NCBI GenBank assembly: GCA_945643635.1
Contig: CALZFC010000248.1
Coordinates: 7,429,501-7,493,500 of the forward strand
DNA length: 64,000 bases
Direction: 5' to 3'
Origin: Allodiplogaster sudhausi
Lineage: Eukaryota; Nematoda; Chromadorea; Rhabditida; Diplogasteridae
The translations under genes and the position numbers were made by a program. Positions within the stretch are counted from its first letter, which is position 1, and every line of letters begins with the position of its first letter. Under the pieces are notes generated by a model that searched no databases, was not told the DNA's origin, and saw nothing but the letters and a program-made list of their open reading frames with translations. Shown in pieces: positions 43,869-58,924 of the stretch.

Positions 43869-45349
43869 GAAGGCTTCCTCTGTTGTTTCGTCGTCAGCCC
43901 CCTCTCTTCTTCTTCTCTCTCATCTACTTTCTACTCTACCATCTCATCAAAATCAACTGTTCTCTCGTCTCTTCCCGAGCCAAGTTCAACATTCGATTAG
44001 AAGAGAAGCGAGGCTGACGACTCGGCATTCTGGCTATTCGAGATTTCACCAGCCGGCTCCATCCTTTGTTCCCTGTCTGCACTCATTCATTGTTGTTGTT
44101 AATTGTATTGCTTGCCAGAAGAATACAGATGTCGGTTGATGGAGTGACTTGAATGGGGACATGTTAAAATAGTGAATGCAACTGGTGGGGACCAAGGTAA
44201 TGGGGATGACGACTTGGTGGGCGGTCGAGAGAGAAGGGGTTGAATATAGGGCAATAACATAAGCACCCGTGTAGTCGATTTTTGGGACCTCGGCAGAGAA
44301 GCCATGAAGAAGTTGCTGACCGGGCATTCTAAGCGGGAAATAGCGGAGCGACTGGTAGCAATAAGCTTCCTGCTGCTGTTCGGCTCTAGGAGGACAGCGC
44401 TGACAACAGCACTTGCCCGAATCAACCAAATCCACCGAGGAGTTATTTAGGGCAGCGTGCGTCTGTTATCACTTGAACATTAAAACAATTCTGTGAACAA
44501 AATATAAATGAAGCAATATGCATTGGAAACGAATGCAGAGAAATTGCACTTGAACTAATTATACATCGCGCCAACTGTACTTGATCCGTGGAATACGAAA
44601 TTGTGAATTGGTACAACCAACAAAAAAGAAGGACACGGCTCTCGAGAGCGAGTACAAATGGCCATTAATTCCCTGCGTCGGGATTTTTTCTTCAAATGAA
44701 AATTCCTCGCTCATTTTAAATTTTTTGACATTCATGCTTCGGCATTGTTTTAGTTTACGCTGTCCACGTTCATTGCTTGCATCATCAAGACATCGAAAAA
44801 ATAGAGTTTCCAGCTCCTTTAACTGTCATGTGCCCTAAAAAATGCATCCAGGCAATATGTAGAAACTCCCTGTTTCTCTACGCTCTCTCTCCCCCTCTCT
44901 CTCTCCCTCTCTCTCGCTCTACGTTTCCCGTTTCCGCGTCTCTCCAACGTAGTCTTTAGTGAACCGTAATGTATGCCAGCGCGTGACGCAGTCACTGTCT
45001 CCTCAGACTGTGAACAACAAACATAGTCACATTGTTATTAACAGCATTCTATAGGACGGCGAGATGAGACAAGCTAATGGTAAAGGGAGGATATGAGAGT
45101 AAAGCGAGTACAGGTGCCTACTTCCAATGTCGGAGATCGCGGTAGAACAGAACGAAGAACGTGCACAGAGGTAATAAATAGTACCTAAAATATTATATAT
45201 ATATATATTTCCTATAATTTCCCCTGTGGAAAAAATGCATACAGCTGATATAATATGTAAGTATGTACATACGTAATTACATATGTACATTTGTAAGTAT
45301 GTATGAATCTATGAAAGATGACGTTTACGATCAAATGCGAGTATGATGT
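43869..45349. other. P2 spacer, no gene recognised
   Basis: Contains a 48-codon plus-strand frame starting MKKLLTGHSKREIAERLVAI (about 44311-44457) and overlapping minus-strand frames, none of which I recognise; a short CT tract (44884-44920); and a TA run near 45194-45208 followed by TACATA-type repeats to 45304. Confidence 0.45.
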
Positions 45350-48155
45350 CAGTTTTATTATCAAAGTACAGGAGTGCACACAGGAAGCGCTTCAGCTTCT
45401 TCTTCATCTCCTTCGCCTTTGTGGCAATGTGCTGTAGCCGAGTTCTTCCGCGAATTGTCTTAGCACTTTGAGATGGAAAAGATGAAGTAGACTTGCTGTC
45501 ATTTCAATGTGTTGAATCGCAGCCTAATCTGTTCCTTCGAATATGACGATGCCGGAAGATAAACTATCGTGTATATTTATGTATAAGAACTTTTTATCAC
45601 TAGTCTGTTGCCGACCTTTGAATATGACGATGCCTGAAGAAAAACTATCCCATTCACGGGAATTGTCACTTCGTGGGTACGCATTGGGCGCATTCAATCA
45701 TTGCTGTCTGAGCTCTTTAGTCTATGAAGCAATGTTTTCAAGAGTAGTATTGAAACAGTTGGGCAAGATACCCACACACACGGGAAAGGCGTGAATCCAT
45801 GGAAATAGACACAATGGAAAAAGAGACTAACATGTAGGCGCAAGGATGAGGGAGGAAATCGTCATATTTGACCTGAATGATGACTTCCGTGGTCGATGCT
45901 TCCTCACCAGAAATGTCTTCCGCGAATCTGGAGGCAACAATGCCCGCCTTTGCATGCACCTCCGTGACGATTCTCCAGTTCGGTCTGCCGCTCCTATCGT
46001 GGCCCTTCTTCATCGCATTTGCCGTACTCCTCGCCAAGGTCACCGTCATTCATCCGCATTGCAGGTTCGGGGGCTGGCTGCTTCGTTGTAGTCAATCGAT
46101 GCACGAATTTATATTATATATGTATATACATAAATTGTTTATTGCACACCTAGGCAGAAGCATATTAAAAATGAACTTGTCTTAGGAAAAATAATTAGGA
46201 CGTCAGAGTTAATCGATTGTGGCAAGTTGAGTAGAAATGAGTAAGTGATGAGTGATGATTATCAGAGTGTTGCTGTCGCTGTGGCTTCTGGGAGCCTTGA
46301 TCGAGACGATGGCGGTGGTGTCCAGCCACGCTCTGAGACTTATAAGAGGCAGCTGTCTGATCAACTACGTTGGTGTGTGTCATTAGAACTACATTCGCTT
46401 TAGCACCACACATTAGCCGTATGCATTTACTTACTTTTTTTGTTGACACAGAGGGGAAAGAGTGGCCAATCTATGCGTTCTGCTTCGGCTACTCGTGGCT
46501 CATTGGCACCGAGTTCATGATCACACTGGAGCGGCTGGTTGCCAGTCGCCTCCTCGAGAAGTACGCCTTCTCTGTCGGCGCCGTCTTCGGACTCGTTGCT
46601 ATGACTGCTGCAGTGATATTAATAGAACGTTTTGCTAGGTGTACTATGCAAAATCAATCAATTTTCTCAGGCTGAATGTGTAGAATGGGCACACAGAAAG
46701 TTACGGTACTGGTAATATCAAAAAATCGTTTTCTTCAGGCACTGCTGCTTTTCTCACTCATCGCCATGTTTGCGACTCATGATTTGAATGAGGGTGGCGC
46801 GTCTCTCAATCTCAACATATCGACACCCCTCGCCGTTGTCGCCCTCGCACTCTTCGCAGCGGCAGACATCGCAACTCTTGTGGTTCTTGCCCTTTCGTCC
46901 GTTTATGTCTTCAAATCCTTTTAAAATATAATTATTTTTAAATCGGCTTCTATGAACAATGGAAAAAAAATTTTTTAAGCAATAAAAATTGCAGTCAAAT
47001 CTCGTCTTCACACGCTACACGCGGCAACGATACCTGAAACAGCACGGAAACGCTGCACTCGGCGCCCGCTATCAAGTATGTGCACAAATATTGAACGAAA
47101 ATGATTATTCTTAAACCGAACTTTCACGGTACTTTTGTTTTTTTTTCAACTCAGTTTTGATTTTGATTTAATATATAATTTTGATTATTTAATATATAAT
47201 ATAATATAATTTATAATTTTACTACCTTTCCAAAGCTCTCCGAAGTGGCGCAACTGAATCGTTGCACCCTCGTCGTGACCATGGTCAGTACGGCCTCGAA
47301 GAGTTCCAGTATTGTGCTTGGCTTCTTGCGGATGATGCGCCAGCAGGATATCAACATCCCGTTGATGCTTCCAAGTTATGCCGAGCTGCCAATGTTCTTC
47401 CTTGTACGTTGTCGCTTTTACCAACGGAAAATATCCTCTAAAATGTAAAAATGATATTTAGAATAAATGTATAATATTTAATAAAAGTAGTATCCTAAAG
47501 ATAGTATGTACCCTTCATATGAATATGATGCTCTCTCTTTCAATAGATTCACACGATAAACAGCATCGTTTGCATCGTCCTCTTCATACGACTGCACAAG
47601 TACTTCCTCATTTCTGCCAATTTCATTTTTTCCTGACTCGCAGTTTCCATGTTGAAGGGGTTTTGCTATTAAAAAAATATGTGACAAAAAAAGTTATTTT
47701 AATGCATGAATTATATAACGATTGATGCGTCACTATTATCTTTAAAAGGATTCTTAAGGAAATTTATATGATAACGAAGAAAGGTTGCTAAATGGATGTC
47801 CTCTTGAGGCGGATGTGGCAGATGACGCGACGCTTCTGGAGGCGCCTATTTAACCGCGGAGCCGTCGAAGTCTTGAATAGGACCATTTCAACACACCTTC
47901 CCGCATCTGCTGACACTCACCTTGCGCAGATGAAACAGCTCTGGAAATAATTCTGCTGTTCGACGCCAACAACAATATGTTATAAATGAATGTTTAAAAT
48001 AGGCTTATCATGATCCATTATGATAATGACACATGATGTATTCTTTTCATTTTCCCCGTCCACTAACGTCTTTGACAATGAGATATTTCGATAGTTACAT
48101 CTTATTGAAAATGGTGAATCACAAATGATCTCATCGTCAGAGAGTTCTATTAAAT
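45350..48155. repeat. Palindrome P2, right arm
   Basis: Reverse-complement partner of 38905-42385; see that entry. Introns differ in length from the left arm (for example intron 1 of the Sre gene has about 145 extra bp here), so divergence is not recent. Confidence 0.85.
45880..47950 (+). CDS. Serpentine receptor class e (Sre), P2 right copy (354 aa)
   Basis: Mirror paralogue of the receptor at 39104-41913. Exons: 45880-46064, 46266-46372, 46452-46612, 46739-46906, 46995-47075, 47236-47403, 47547-47599 and 47809-47950. All eight have exactly the lengths of the left copy and join in phase, giving 354 residues with no stop. An in-frame ATG three bases upstream (45877) could also serve. Conserved blocks are GTEFMITLERLVASR, HGNAALGARYQ and the basic C-terminus MTRRFWRRLFNRGAVEV. 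Amino-acid changes are scattered (for example SVNPEASMPY against SANLEATMPA in exon 1), consistent with two maintained genes rather than a fresh copy. Confidence 0.88.
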
Positions 48156-48289
48156 GGAAATTAACTAAGTTAATTTTTATCTTTCTAATAATGCAAACAA
48201 AGCGGATATAGCATTTATAGTATATATTTTAGATTAATCCTTCCTTTTTAGTACGCACATTCGCACACCAACACGAGAATCACGATTAA

Positions 48290-48385
48290 AACTACTGGAG
48301 GGAGGGGTACTATATTTCAATGGCATTATCAAAGGAGTACTATTAGAAGGGGGAGGGGGTTCTAATAGAGAGGGGGTAAAATAAA
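48290..48385 (+). mobile_element. Fragment of the CCGTATTTTC-type MITE
   Basis: GGGAGGGGTACTATATTTCA and repeated TTCTAATAGAGAGGGGG units match the interior and right part of the element at 13975-14418. The terminal repeat itself is missing or decayed. Confidence 0.6.
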
Positions 48386-49229
48386 GTGCCAACACAAAAT
48401 TCCAACAACGATTCAAGTTTAGAATGCTATTATGAATTGTTAAACAGGCGCGAGTATGAAAATCACGCACACCCAACACACATACACACATTTTGTTTAT
48501 TCCCAGCTGATGACAACGCTTACTGTTTTCCTACTGAATTTGATATGTCGATTAAATGTTCTAGACAGAAAAGTGAGACAAAAATGAAGCTGTTTATTAT
48601 TGCAAGGCGAGCTTGAATTCTCAATTTGCCAGTCTGTTTGCTCAGCTTCTATTCCTTTTCTGATTGGTATATGAAATATGATATGTGGATGATTTTTTTT
48701 GTTGTTGTTTCAAGCGAAATGTGTGCAGTGATCTATGCGTTAAAAATTAAAAAGCAAAATTAAACTAAACAATAGCACATGATTGAGCTTCAGCTTTGCA
48801 ACATTCTTTAGAAATTCATTCATGGCTTATATACCGTGAGAGCGACATCGTGGAATTTTTTTATCTCAACAAAACATGCGTGGGAATATCTGGGAGACAG
48901 AAAATGATTCTTATGCACAGACAAATTAGTTCACTTGGTTCTCTCTTTAATGCGCGTCTAGAACTGATTTGTATGTGATGTTGCTCAAAATCTTTTAACC
49001 AAACTCAATCATTCATTAATTATTACTTCATAAAGTTATTTGGATATTACATGGTCATCTAATTCCCAGATAGCCAACAGTACCTTTCCGAATGTGTACC
49101 TCACCTGCACCAAATAATAAAACGTTATCGAAACTGGAAGTTATGCTTTCATGTCTATTTTGTTACTTAATTACGATAATATGGTGAACAATAAGCGGAG
49201 ATTCATATCTACTAACGGCTCCTTTCTCG
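48386..49229. other. Intergenic, nothing recognised
   Basis: AT-rich; only short open frames. Probably contains the promoter of the receptor that follows. Confidence 0.5.
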
Positions 49230-49242
49230 CCATTTTCCAGAG
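49230..49242 (+). promoter_or_regulatory. Candidate spliced-leader acceptor before the Srg-like gene
   Basis: CATTTTCCAG lies two bases before the ATG at 49243, the arrangement typical of trans-splice sites in nematodes. An ordinary cis acceptor is the alternative, but no upstream coding exon was found. Confidence 0.45.
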
Positions 49243-53442
<4,200 letters not shown>

Positions 53443-53760
53443 TCTAGGTTGTTGCATGTGAAATGTATGTTATGCAGAATAAATTTCACAAATGTATCAT
53501 CAGCTTATGGCGTGATCGCGATTTGTCAATCTCTCAGTCTGAACTTTCAAAGTACCTGCAGAAATAGAAGCGTAACGCTAACAAAGTAACATTGTATAAT
53601 AATGGTTAGAAATTTAACTGTAGAAAGGTTATCGCATTCGATAAGCCAAAGCGGGAAAAAGTGTCATACGCGAAAAAGTCTGGGGAAGTTGCGAAAGTCT
53701 GTCCAGCTGAAAGGAACATTCAACAGCCATTCGAAGGAGCGGGAAAAAATCCTTACACCT

Positions 53761-53822
53761 GTAGATTTTGCACAATCCTAATGCTATAGAGCTCCATAGC
53801 ATTAGGATTGTGCAAAATCTAC
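53761..53822. other. Perfect 27-bp stem hairpin
   Basis: GTAGATTTTGCACAATCC at 53761 starts a 27-base stem repeated in exact reverse complement at 53796-53822, with an 8-base loop AGAGCTCC. No mismatch in the stem. It lies between the Srg-like gene and the unknown membrane gene, outside recognised exons. Size and shape would suit a small-RNA precursor or a cruciform, but a perfectly paired stem is also what a small fold-back insertion leaves. Confidence 0.85.
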
Positions 53823-54160
53823 CGATGTTTCAAAACAAATAGTCGCACAATTTATTCCAGTTTGCGCTTCATTCTTGTTAAATATACTGAAACTGATTAT
53901 GGCGGCTTTAATTTTCAATCTTCTTCGGGTAATCAAACCGAAGTATTAACCACAAATAATTGTTCAAGCTAATAAGCAAATAAACAATTAACATATTTTT
54001 ATGTACATATGCATACTTATTGCCTTCCTCCTTCTATCAATCTTCTCTCTCTCTCTCTCTCTCTTCTCACGTTGTCTTTCGTTACAACACAACATTTTGT
54101 GATTTCAACAATGTGCTTGTCACTCATAACATTCATCGCTTTGATTCATCAGTCAACAAT

Positions 54161-55725
54161 TCAGATTAATTTTTTATTGAGCTTATGAGAAAAGTAATTG
54201 GATAAAAAGAGTACGACAAAAATGGCGACGTGCAAAATGAAGACACTGAAGAGCGTCGAGGTCTGTAACAGATTTTATTTTTTATTTCAAAATATTATTA
54301 TTTAAAATATTTTTATCATTTTTAATGAAGAGATAAGTAGGTAAGCAAAGGAAAATTGACTGTTGCCTTGGTATTCGACGGTCGGTGAGCGCCGTCCTTG
54401 CTGGATCGAGTCAGCGGCCCTCCGCCTTCGACAGATCCATGCAACATGGTACATGATCACCTGGTTTTTTAGAGCTGTACAACTTGCGATCTTGGATGTA
54501 CGTATATCCCATGCGGAGCTCATTCCAATCCTCCTCGGCACTCGCGAGTTCATTTCGCCAACCCGTGGGTACATTTCCCCAGAATTCGTCCGGAATCCGG
54601 CCAAGTCGCTCGCCATCGAGCATCCACTGGAGGTGGCTTCGTCGCACAGTGACATTGTACTGGTCCAAGCCTGGTGCCGGAGTAGGGCTTCCGGTGTACG
54701 CAATCGACACCCAGCACGCAGCACGCTTAGGCAGCAAGTCGAACTAAGCGAGCACTGTCATTAGTTCATGAAGAATTAAAGGAGGACGATCACCGAAAAA
54801 TTATGTATGTGATATTTCAAATTGCCGCAGCCCTTCGCACTCTCATTCGCGAGTGTGCTACTTTCACGCAGCGGGTTTGTGCGACCTGCGAAATAGCACG
54901 CGAGAATGAGAGTGAGAAATCACAGGGCAGACGCGGTAATTTGGCTCATGCATTAAATATTTTTCGGAGGTCGCCTCCTTTAATCTCTTGTAGGAATTAA
55001 ATATATGCAATTAAGTATTCACAATGGGTACCTCCATGTTCATGATGGCATGCTTGAGGTTGTCTGGGCATATCGTGTCGTACCAATGTACGTTTCGGAC
55101 GCTGAAGAAGTACGGAACATGCTTGTATTCCTTTCCCTTGATAGAGAGATCGTGACGGCCCAAGTTGATGAGGGGAAGAGGAGAATAGGAAGGAGTTGGA
55201 GGGGCAGGCGCGTCTGGCGAGGGCAGACGCATGCAACACGCGCCACCCTTACCATTACAGAGCGCTGGAATATTGTTCGCTTTTTTGGCAATTTAAAAAC
55301 GAATCACGAATTATTCAGAAAAAAACGAATTACAGAGAAGGGATTGGCCAAACAAACTTGAGAAGATTGAGAAGTCGAATGCAAATGGTTCAAGTAATTT
55401 CACCAACGCCTTGCTTCGGGAACGAACGAGCTCAAAATGGGGTGGGCAAACTCGCCCTGAGTCACTCATGTTGAACACGTATTCCACGTTCTAAAGTTGG
55501 CTCTTTTTAAAGATTGAAGTTCCACACCACCGCACGAAGTTCTAATATTTTTTTGTATTTAAAGCGAACAAAAGAAAATTTTATTCTTAAGGAGGATGGT
55601 CTTGTCCTAAATGTTCGATTGATGCCAAAGTGTTTTGACATTGATAGGAATAAATAGGAAAGAACATCACAAATTTGGAAGTGAAGTGTGTTTAGAATAA
55701 CCGTATATATATTATGTATATATAT

Positions 55726-55766
<41 letters not shown>

Positions 55767-56004
55767 CCCAATCTACCTCGTAGTAGACTCCTCTGATAGT
55801 TTCATTCGTAAAGCCTAGGCTTGTCATATTCTTGGTATAGTAGTCAGTGCCCATTCCGACGGTTCGCTCATCTCAAAAAAGTTTCTATATTTAAAGTGGT
55901 ACTATGAACTAAGATTTATTTATTGTTTTAAGCATAATTTTTTTTGCAAACATACATAAAAGTGCCATGATGATGGAGAAGAGGGCTGCCGCTTTGTTCT
56001 TCAT
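54161..56004 (-). CDS. Predicted type I membrane protein, family unknown
   Basis: Minus-strand exons: 56004-55956 (signal peptide MKNKAAALFSIIMALL), 55871-55777 (RTVGMGTDYYTKNMTSLGF, NETIRGVYYE, with N-glycosylation sites), about 55230-55032 (LINLGRHDLSIKGKEYKHV, DTICPDNLKHAIMNME), 54743-about 54449 (AACWVSIAYTGSPTPAP, RRSHLQWMLDGERLGRI, DEFWGNVPTGW) and 54262-54161 (TLFSVFILHVAIFVVLFLSN, basic tail, stop). Exons 1 and 2 join in phase, and 4 and 5 do if the donor is CAT before GTACC. Whether 55300-55480 adds an exon is open. The ATG lies 15 bases after TTATTTCAG, a likely trans-splice acceptor. The plan is signal peptide, extracellular domain, one C-terminal membrane helix. I do not recognise the domain. 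Confidence 0.5.
54777..54985. mobile_element. MITE with TTAAAGGAGG terminal repeats, copy 2
   Basis: Begins TTAAAGGAGGACGATCACCG and ends GGTCGCCTCCTTTAA. The interior matches the reverse complement of 20007-20222 over the CGCAGGTCG and CTCATTCTC parts. It lies in an intron of the unknown membrane gene. Confidence 0.75.
55710..55763. repeat. (TA)n microsatellite
   Basis: TA repeat in an intron of the unknown membrane gene. Confidence 0.95.
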
Positions 56005-56586
56005 TCTCGACGAAATTAACTGAAATAAATTTTATGTAATAAGCCAAATTCAAATTTTCCACAAAGAATTTCGAAGAGCGTTTCTCTTTGACGAAGATAG
56101 AAGAAATTATTTGATGACTTTCATCTGATTCTTCGGCCATCAGTGCTCTCTACATAGGCTAGAACATTCAGGCGAAAGTCAGTAGAGTCAGAGAAAACTC
56201 GACTAGCGAGAGATTCGCACTAAGAGTGTAAGAGCAGGAGGTTCTGACGAAAAAGACTGGCTGACAGTCATTCTCTAAGCAGCTGCTCCATCAATCAGTA
56301 AAGTTCAAAAAATCACTCTTCCTCGACTGAGAGTCCCCGTCGAGCAATGTTCTCTCGCTTCGCACGCCTTCATTTTGAGTTGAGTGAATCTTTTGATCTT
56401 TTGACCTGCCCGAGTCATATTTTAAAACACGCGTGAAAAGGCGGCATTGGACTCTTGCGCTTCTGTAGTCAGCCTTCTATTTCATCGCGGCTTCTCTCCC
56501 CTCACTCCCTCACTTTCATTCCCACTCAAAAGAGAGACAGAGGAAATCAAAAGATCAAAAGAGAGACAAAGAGGTCTCCCTTTTGA

Positions 56587-56587
<1 letters not shown>

Positions 56588-56630
<43 letters not shown>

Positions 56631-56680
56631 TCTCCTTCTCTCTATCACTCTCTCTCACTCACCCTTCTCTTTCTCTCTCT
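56588..56680. repeat. CT array
   Basis: (CT)n tract between the unknown membrane gene and the receptor relic; Ser/Leu-rich frames across it are not genes. Confidence 0.9.
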
Positions 56681-56814
56681 CTCTTTCCTACTCTCATTCT
56701 CCTTCTCCTCTCGATTCGCGCGGTTGGCAGTATAAGAAGTAGAATGCATATATGTATGTACATACATACATACATAGATCGCCACATAGATTCCAGCGAG
56801 ATACAATATCCTAC

Positions 56815-56885
56815 CTGTTGACTTTACTGCGCACGGTGCTGTTGCTGTTGATTGTCCAAATCATAGAGGTCAAAACGTTGGTTGT

Positions 56886-56935
<50 letters not shown>

Positions 56936-57005
56936 TATAATTATAATTATTGCGAGACTACCTCTGTATCCTGCAATGGCGTATTCATTACGTCAGAGAG
57001 TTTCA

Positions 57006-57039
<34 letters not shown>

Positions 57040-57240
57040 CTCTCTCTTACTCGCTTTCATTTACCTCTGTGTTTCCCCATTCTTCATCTTTCTAAAAAAA
57101 AATTATTTAATAACAATTTTTTCGTTCAAATTATAACTAACTGCCTTTCAACGCTCAATTCTCTCTTCAATTCAGTTTCGAGCCGTGCATCACAAGAGTA
57201 CCTATAGGTCTTGTCATCACTGCCAATCGACTCCCAAAAG
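56815..57240 (+). pseudogene. Relic of a second Srg-like receptor
   Basis: Two blocks match consecutive exons of the gene at 49243-53442. 56950-57003 (GCGAGACTACCTCTGTATCC and GCGTATTCATTACG) matches the end of its exon 2, and 57167-57240 (ACAAGAGTACCTATAGGTC, CTTGTCATCACTGCCAATCG) matches exon 3 including the NR codons. A TA repeat (56890-56932) splits the first block and a CT array (57006-57050) follows. No other exons were found, so this is a fragment left by an older duplication. Confidence 0.65.
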
Positions 57241-57730
57241 AAGTAAATACACATAAGTTCTAACTGCAAGTGCACAATTGAAAAAACATTCACGACAGTC
57301 GCAAGAGAGAAAGATACTAGTAGTCCTGAAACTATGTAGATCATTCATTATCTTGCGCTGTAACACTAAGTCGGAATTGAAATGAAAAAAAGCAAAAATA
57401 AATTCTTATCCCTTCGGTAATCACAACAAAATAACCAGATTTCGCATCATGGCAAGTTGATTGTATTCGTTTGATTCTTATATCAGCAGAACATTCAAAT
57501 ACATATTTGACAACCACTGCATTTTGTTCTCAAATACTCGAATATAAGCAGGGAAAAAGCCGAAAAAGGGCCAAACTTTTTGTAAAATAATTATTCAGTG
57601 AAAAGGCAACAAAACAAAAAAAACACGTGCTATATTTTCTAGGTAATTAATAGGGCTGACCAGAATAATAGCAAGGAGGAGTACACGGCCAAACTAAGTG
57701 ACTAGTTAATGAGTGTTTTCTAAATACTAC

Positions 57731-58924
57731 TCAATTCATTTTTCGCTTAACCACACTGCAAGTAGCAAAGCGAGCTATTGATCGGAACACAACTACAGTG
57801 GCGTATGCAGCTAGGATCAGCACAAGAATGGCCGCGCCAGCAATGTCCAGATTGTAGAACGTGACAATGCCCATGTCACGGCCCGCATGGTTGAGCTGCT
57901 CGAGTGGCCCGAAGCGGGCCATGAACTCGAAGTGGCGCACGAGCCGCTCGCGAACCGGCGCCGGCTGCTCAGCCACCATTTTCGCAACGCGCCGCGCACG
58001 CCGCTAGTACCTGCAGTTGTTGTTGTTTGTTTGCGTGTTTGTTTGTTTGTTTCTCTCCAAATTATATGCATAACTTGCGCGCTAAAAGAAGCTCTTCAAT
58101 TTAGCTTAACATCTAGCGCACTTTACTGTCTGGCTTCTCTCGTTTTGTATATTCTTCATATTATTAGGTATTAGGCAGATTTTAATTGACCTGGCCTCTA
58201 AGTATGAATTTTAGTTAAACAATATGCTTATTTATATACACCATACCTTTCATCTTCAAGCACCTCCCTGACTGCGCGAATAAGCGGTTCACGAGATCGT
58301 CGCGTTGCACGATGAGACCGGTGCCGATACGGCGCAGCATTTCACTGTTTCTCATCTGGTCAGACATCACGGGCACCGTAATCGTGGGCACTCCACACAA
58401 GGCTGCCTCATACACCGATCCAGCTCCGCCGTGCGTGATGAATGCCGAGAGACGAGGGTCTCCTGAACACAAGAAGAAAGTTATGTAATGCGATACTTTT
58501 TTTGTATATTTCTCAACACCGCCTAAAAAACCGCGGTCTAGCAAAGAAAAATAAAGCAAATAAATAAATAAAACGTTTACTGACGAAGAATGTCCGTTTG
58601 CGGCAGCCACTTTGACGTGAACAGATTCGGAATGTCGGCAGCGATGTTATCCTCGGGCTTCTCATACTTCCAGATGAACGTGACGTTGGGAATTTCTTTC
58701 GCAAGAGCGCGGATCGTTTCCTGACAGAGAAAAGAGAATGCGTGGGAAATGTGCGATCAATTTTTTTCTAGCGAATTATATTAATTTATATCTGCCTTTC
58801 TGCTTCTCTTCTTTCCTGCACTACGAAAAGTGGAAAGTTAATGAATGAACCCAACCTTAAAGACGGGCGGCATCAAGCAAGAGAGCATGACTGAGCCAAA
58901 GGAGATGAGCACTGCTCGCGGACG
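57731..58924 (-). pseudogene. UDP-glucuronosyltransferase C-terminal half, P3 left copy (5'-truncated)
   Basis: Minus-strand exons: 58924-58856 (RPRAVLISFGSVMLSCLM), 58720-58585 (NVTFIWKYEKPEDN, SKWLPQTDI), 58462-58240 (AFITHGGAGSVYEAALCGV, PVMSDQMRNSEMLRRIG) and 58003-57731 (EFMARFGPLEQLNHAG, one membrane segment, ending KRKMN). UGTs conjugate sugars to lipophilic compounds in the ER; the HGG block binds the UDP-sugar, and the helix plus KxKxx-like tail fit an ER type I protein. The N-terminal aglycone-binding exons are missing: upstream lies a MITE and then the spacer, whose UGT exons point the other way. The HGG exon is also one base short of frame (after DDLVN the true reading LIRAVREVLEDER is in the next frame). 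Both points argue for a non-functional copy. Confidence 0.8.

Noticed and set aside
44046..44435. 129-codon minus-strand frame in the P2 spacer
   Set aside because: Two overlapping frames on this strand and one on the other are equally open; no recognisable motif.
46376..46389. Apparent two-base frameshift in the right Sre copy relative to the left (GTGTGTGTC against GTGTGTC)
   Set aside because: The difference lies just after the exon 2 donor, so it is intronic and harmless.
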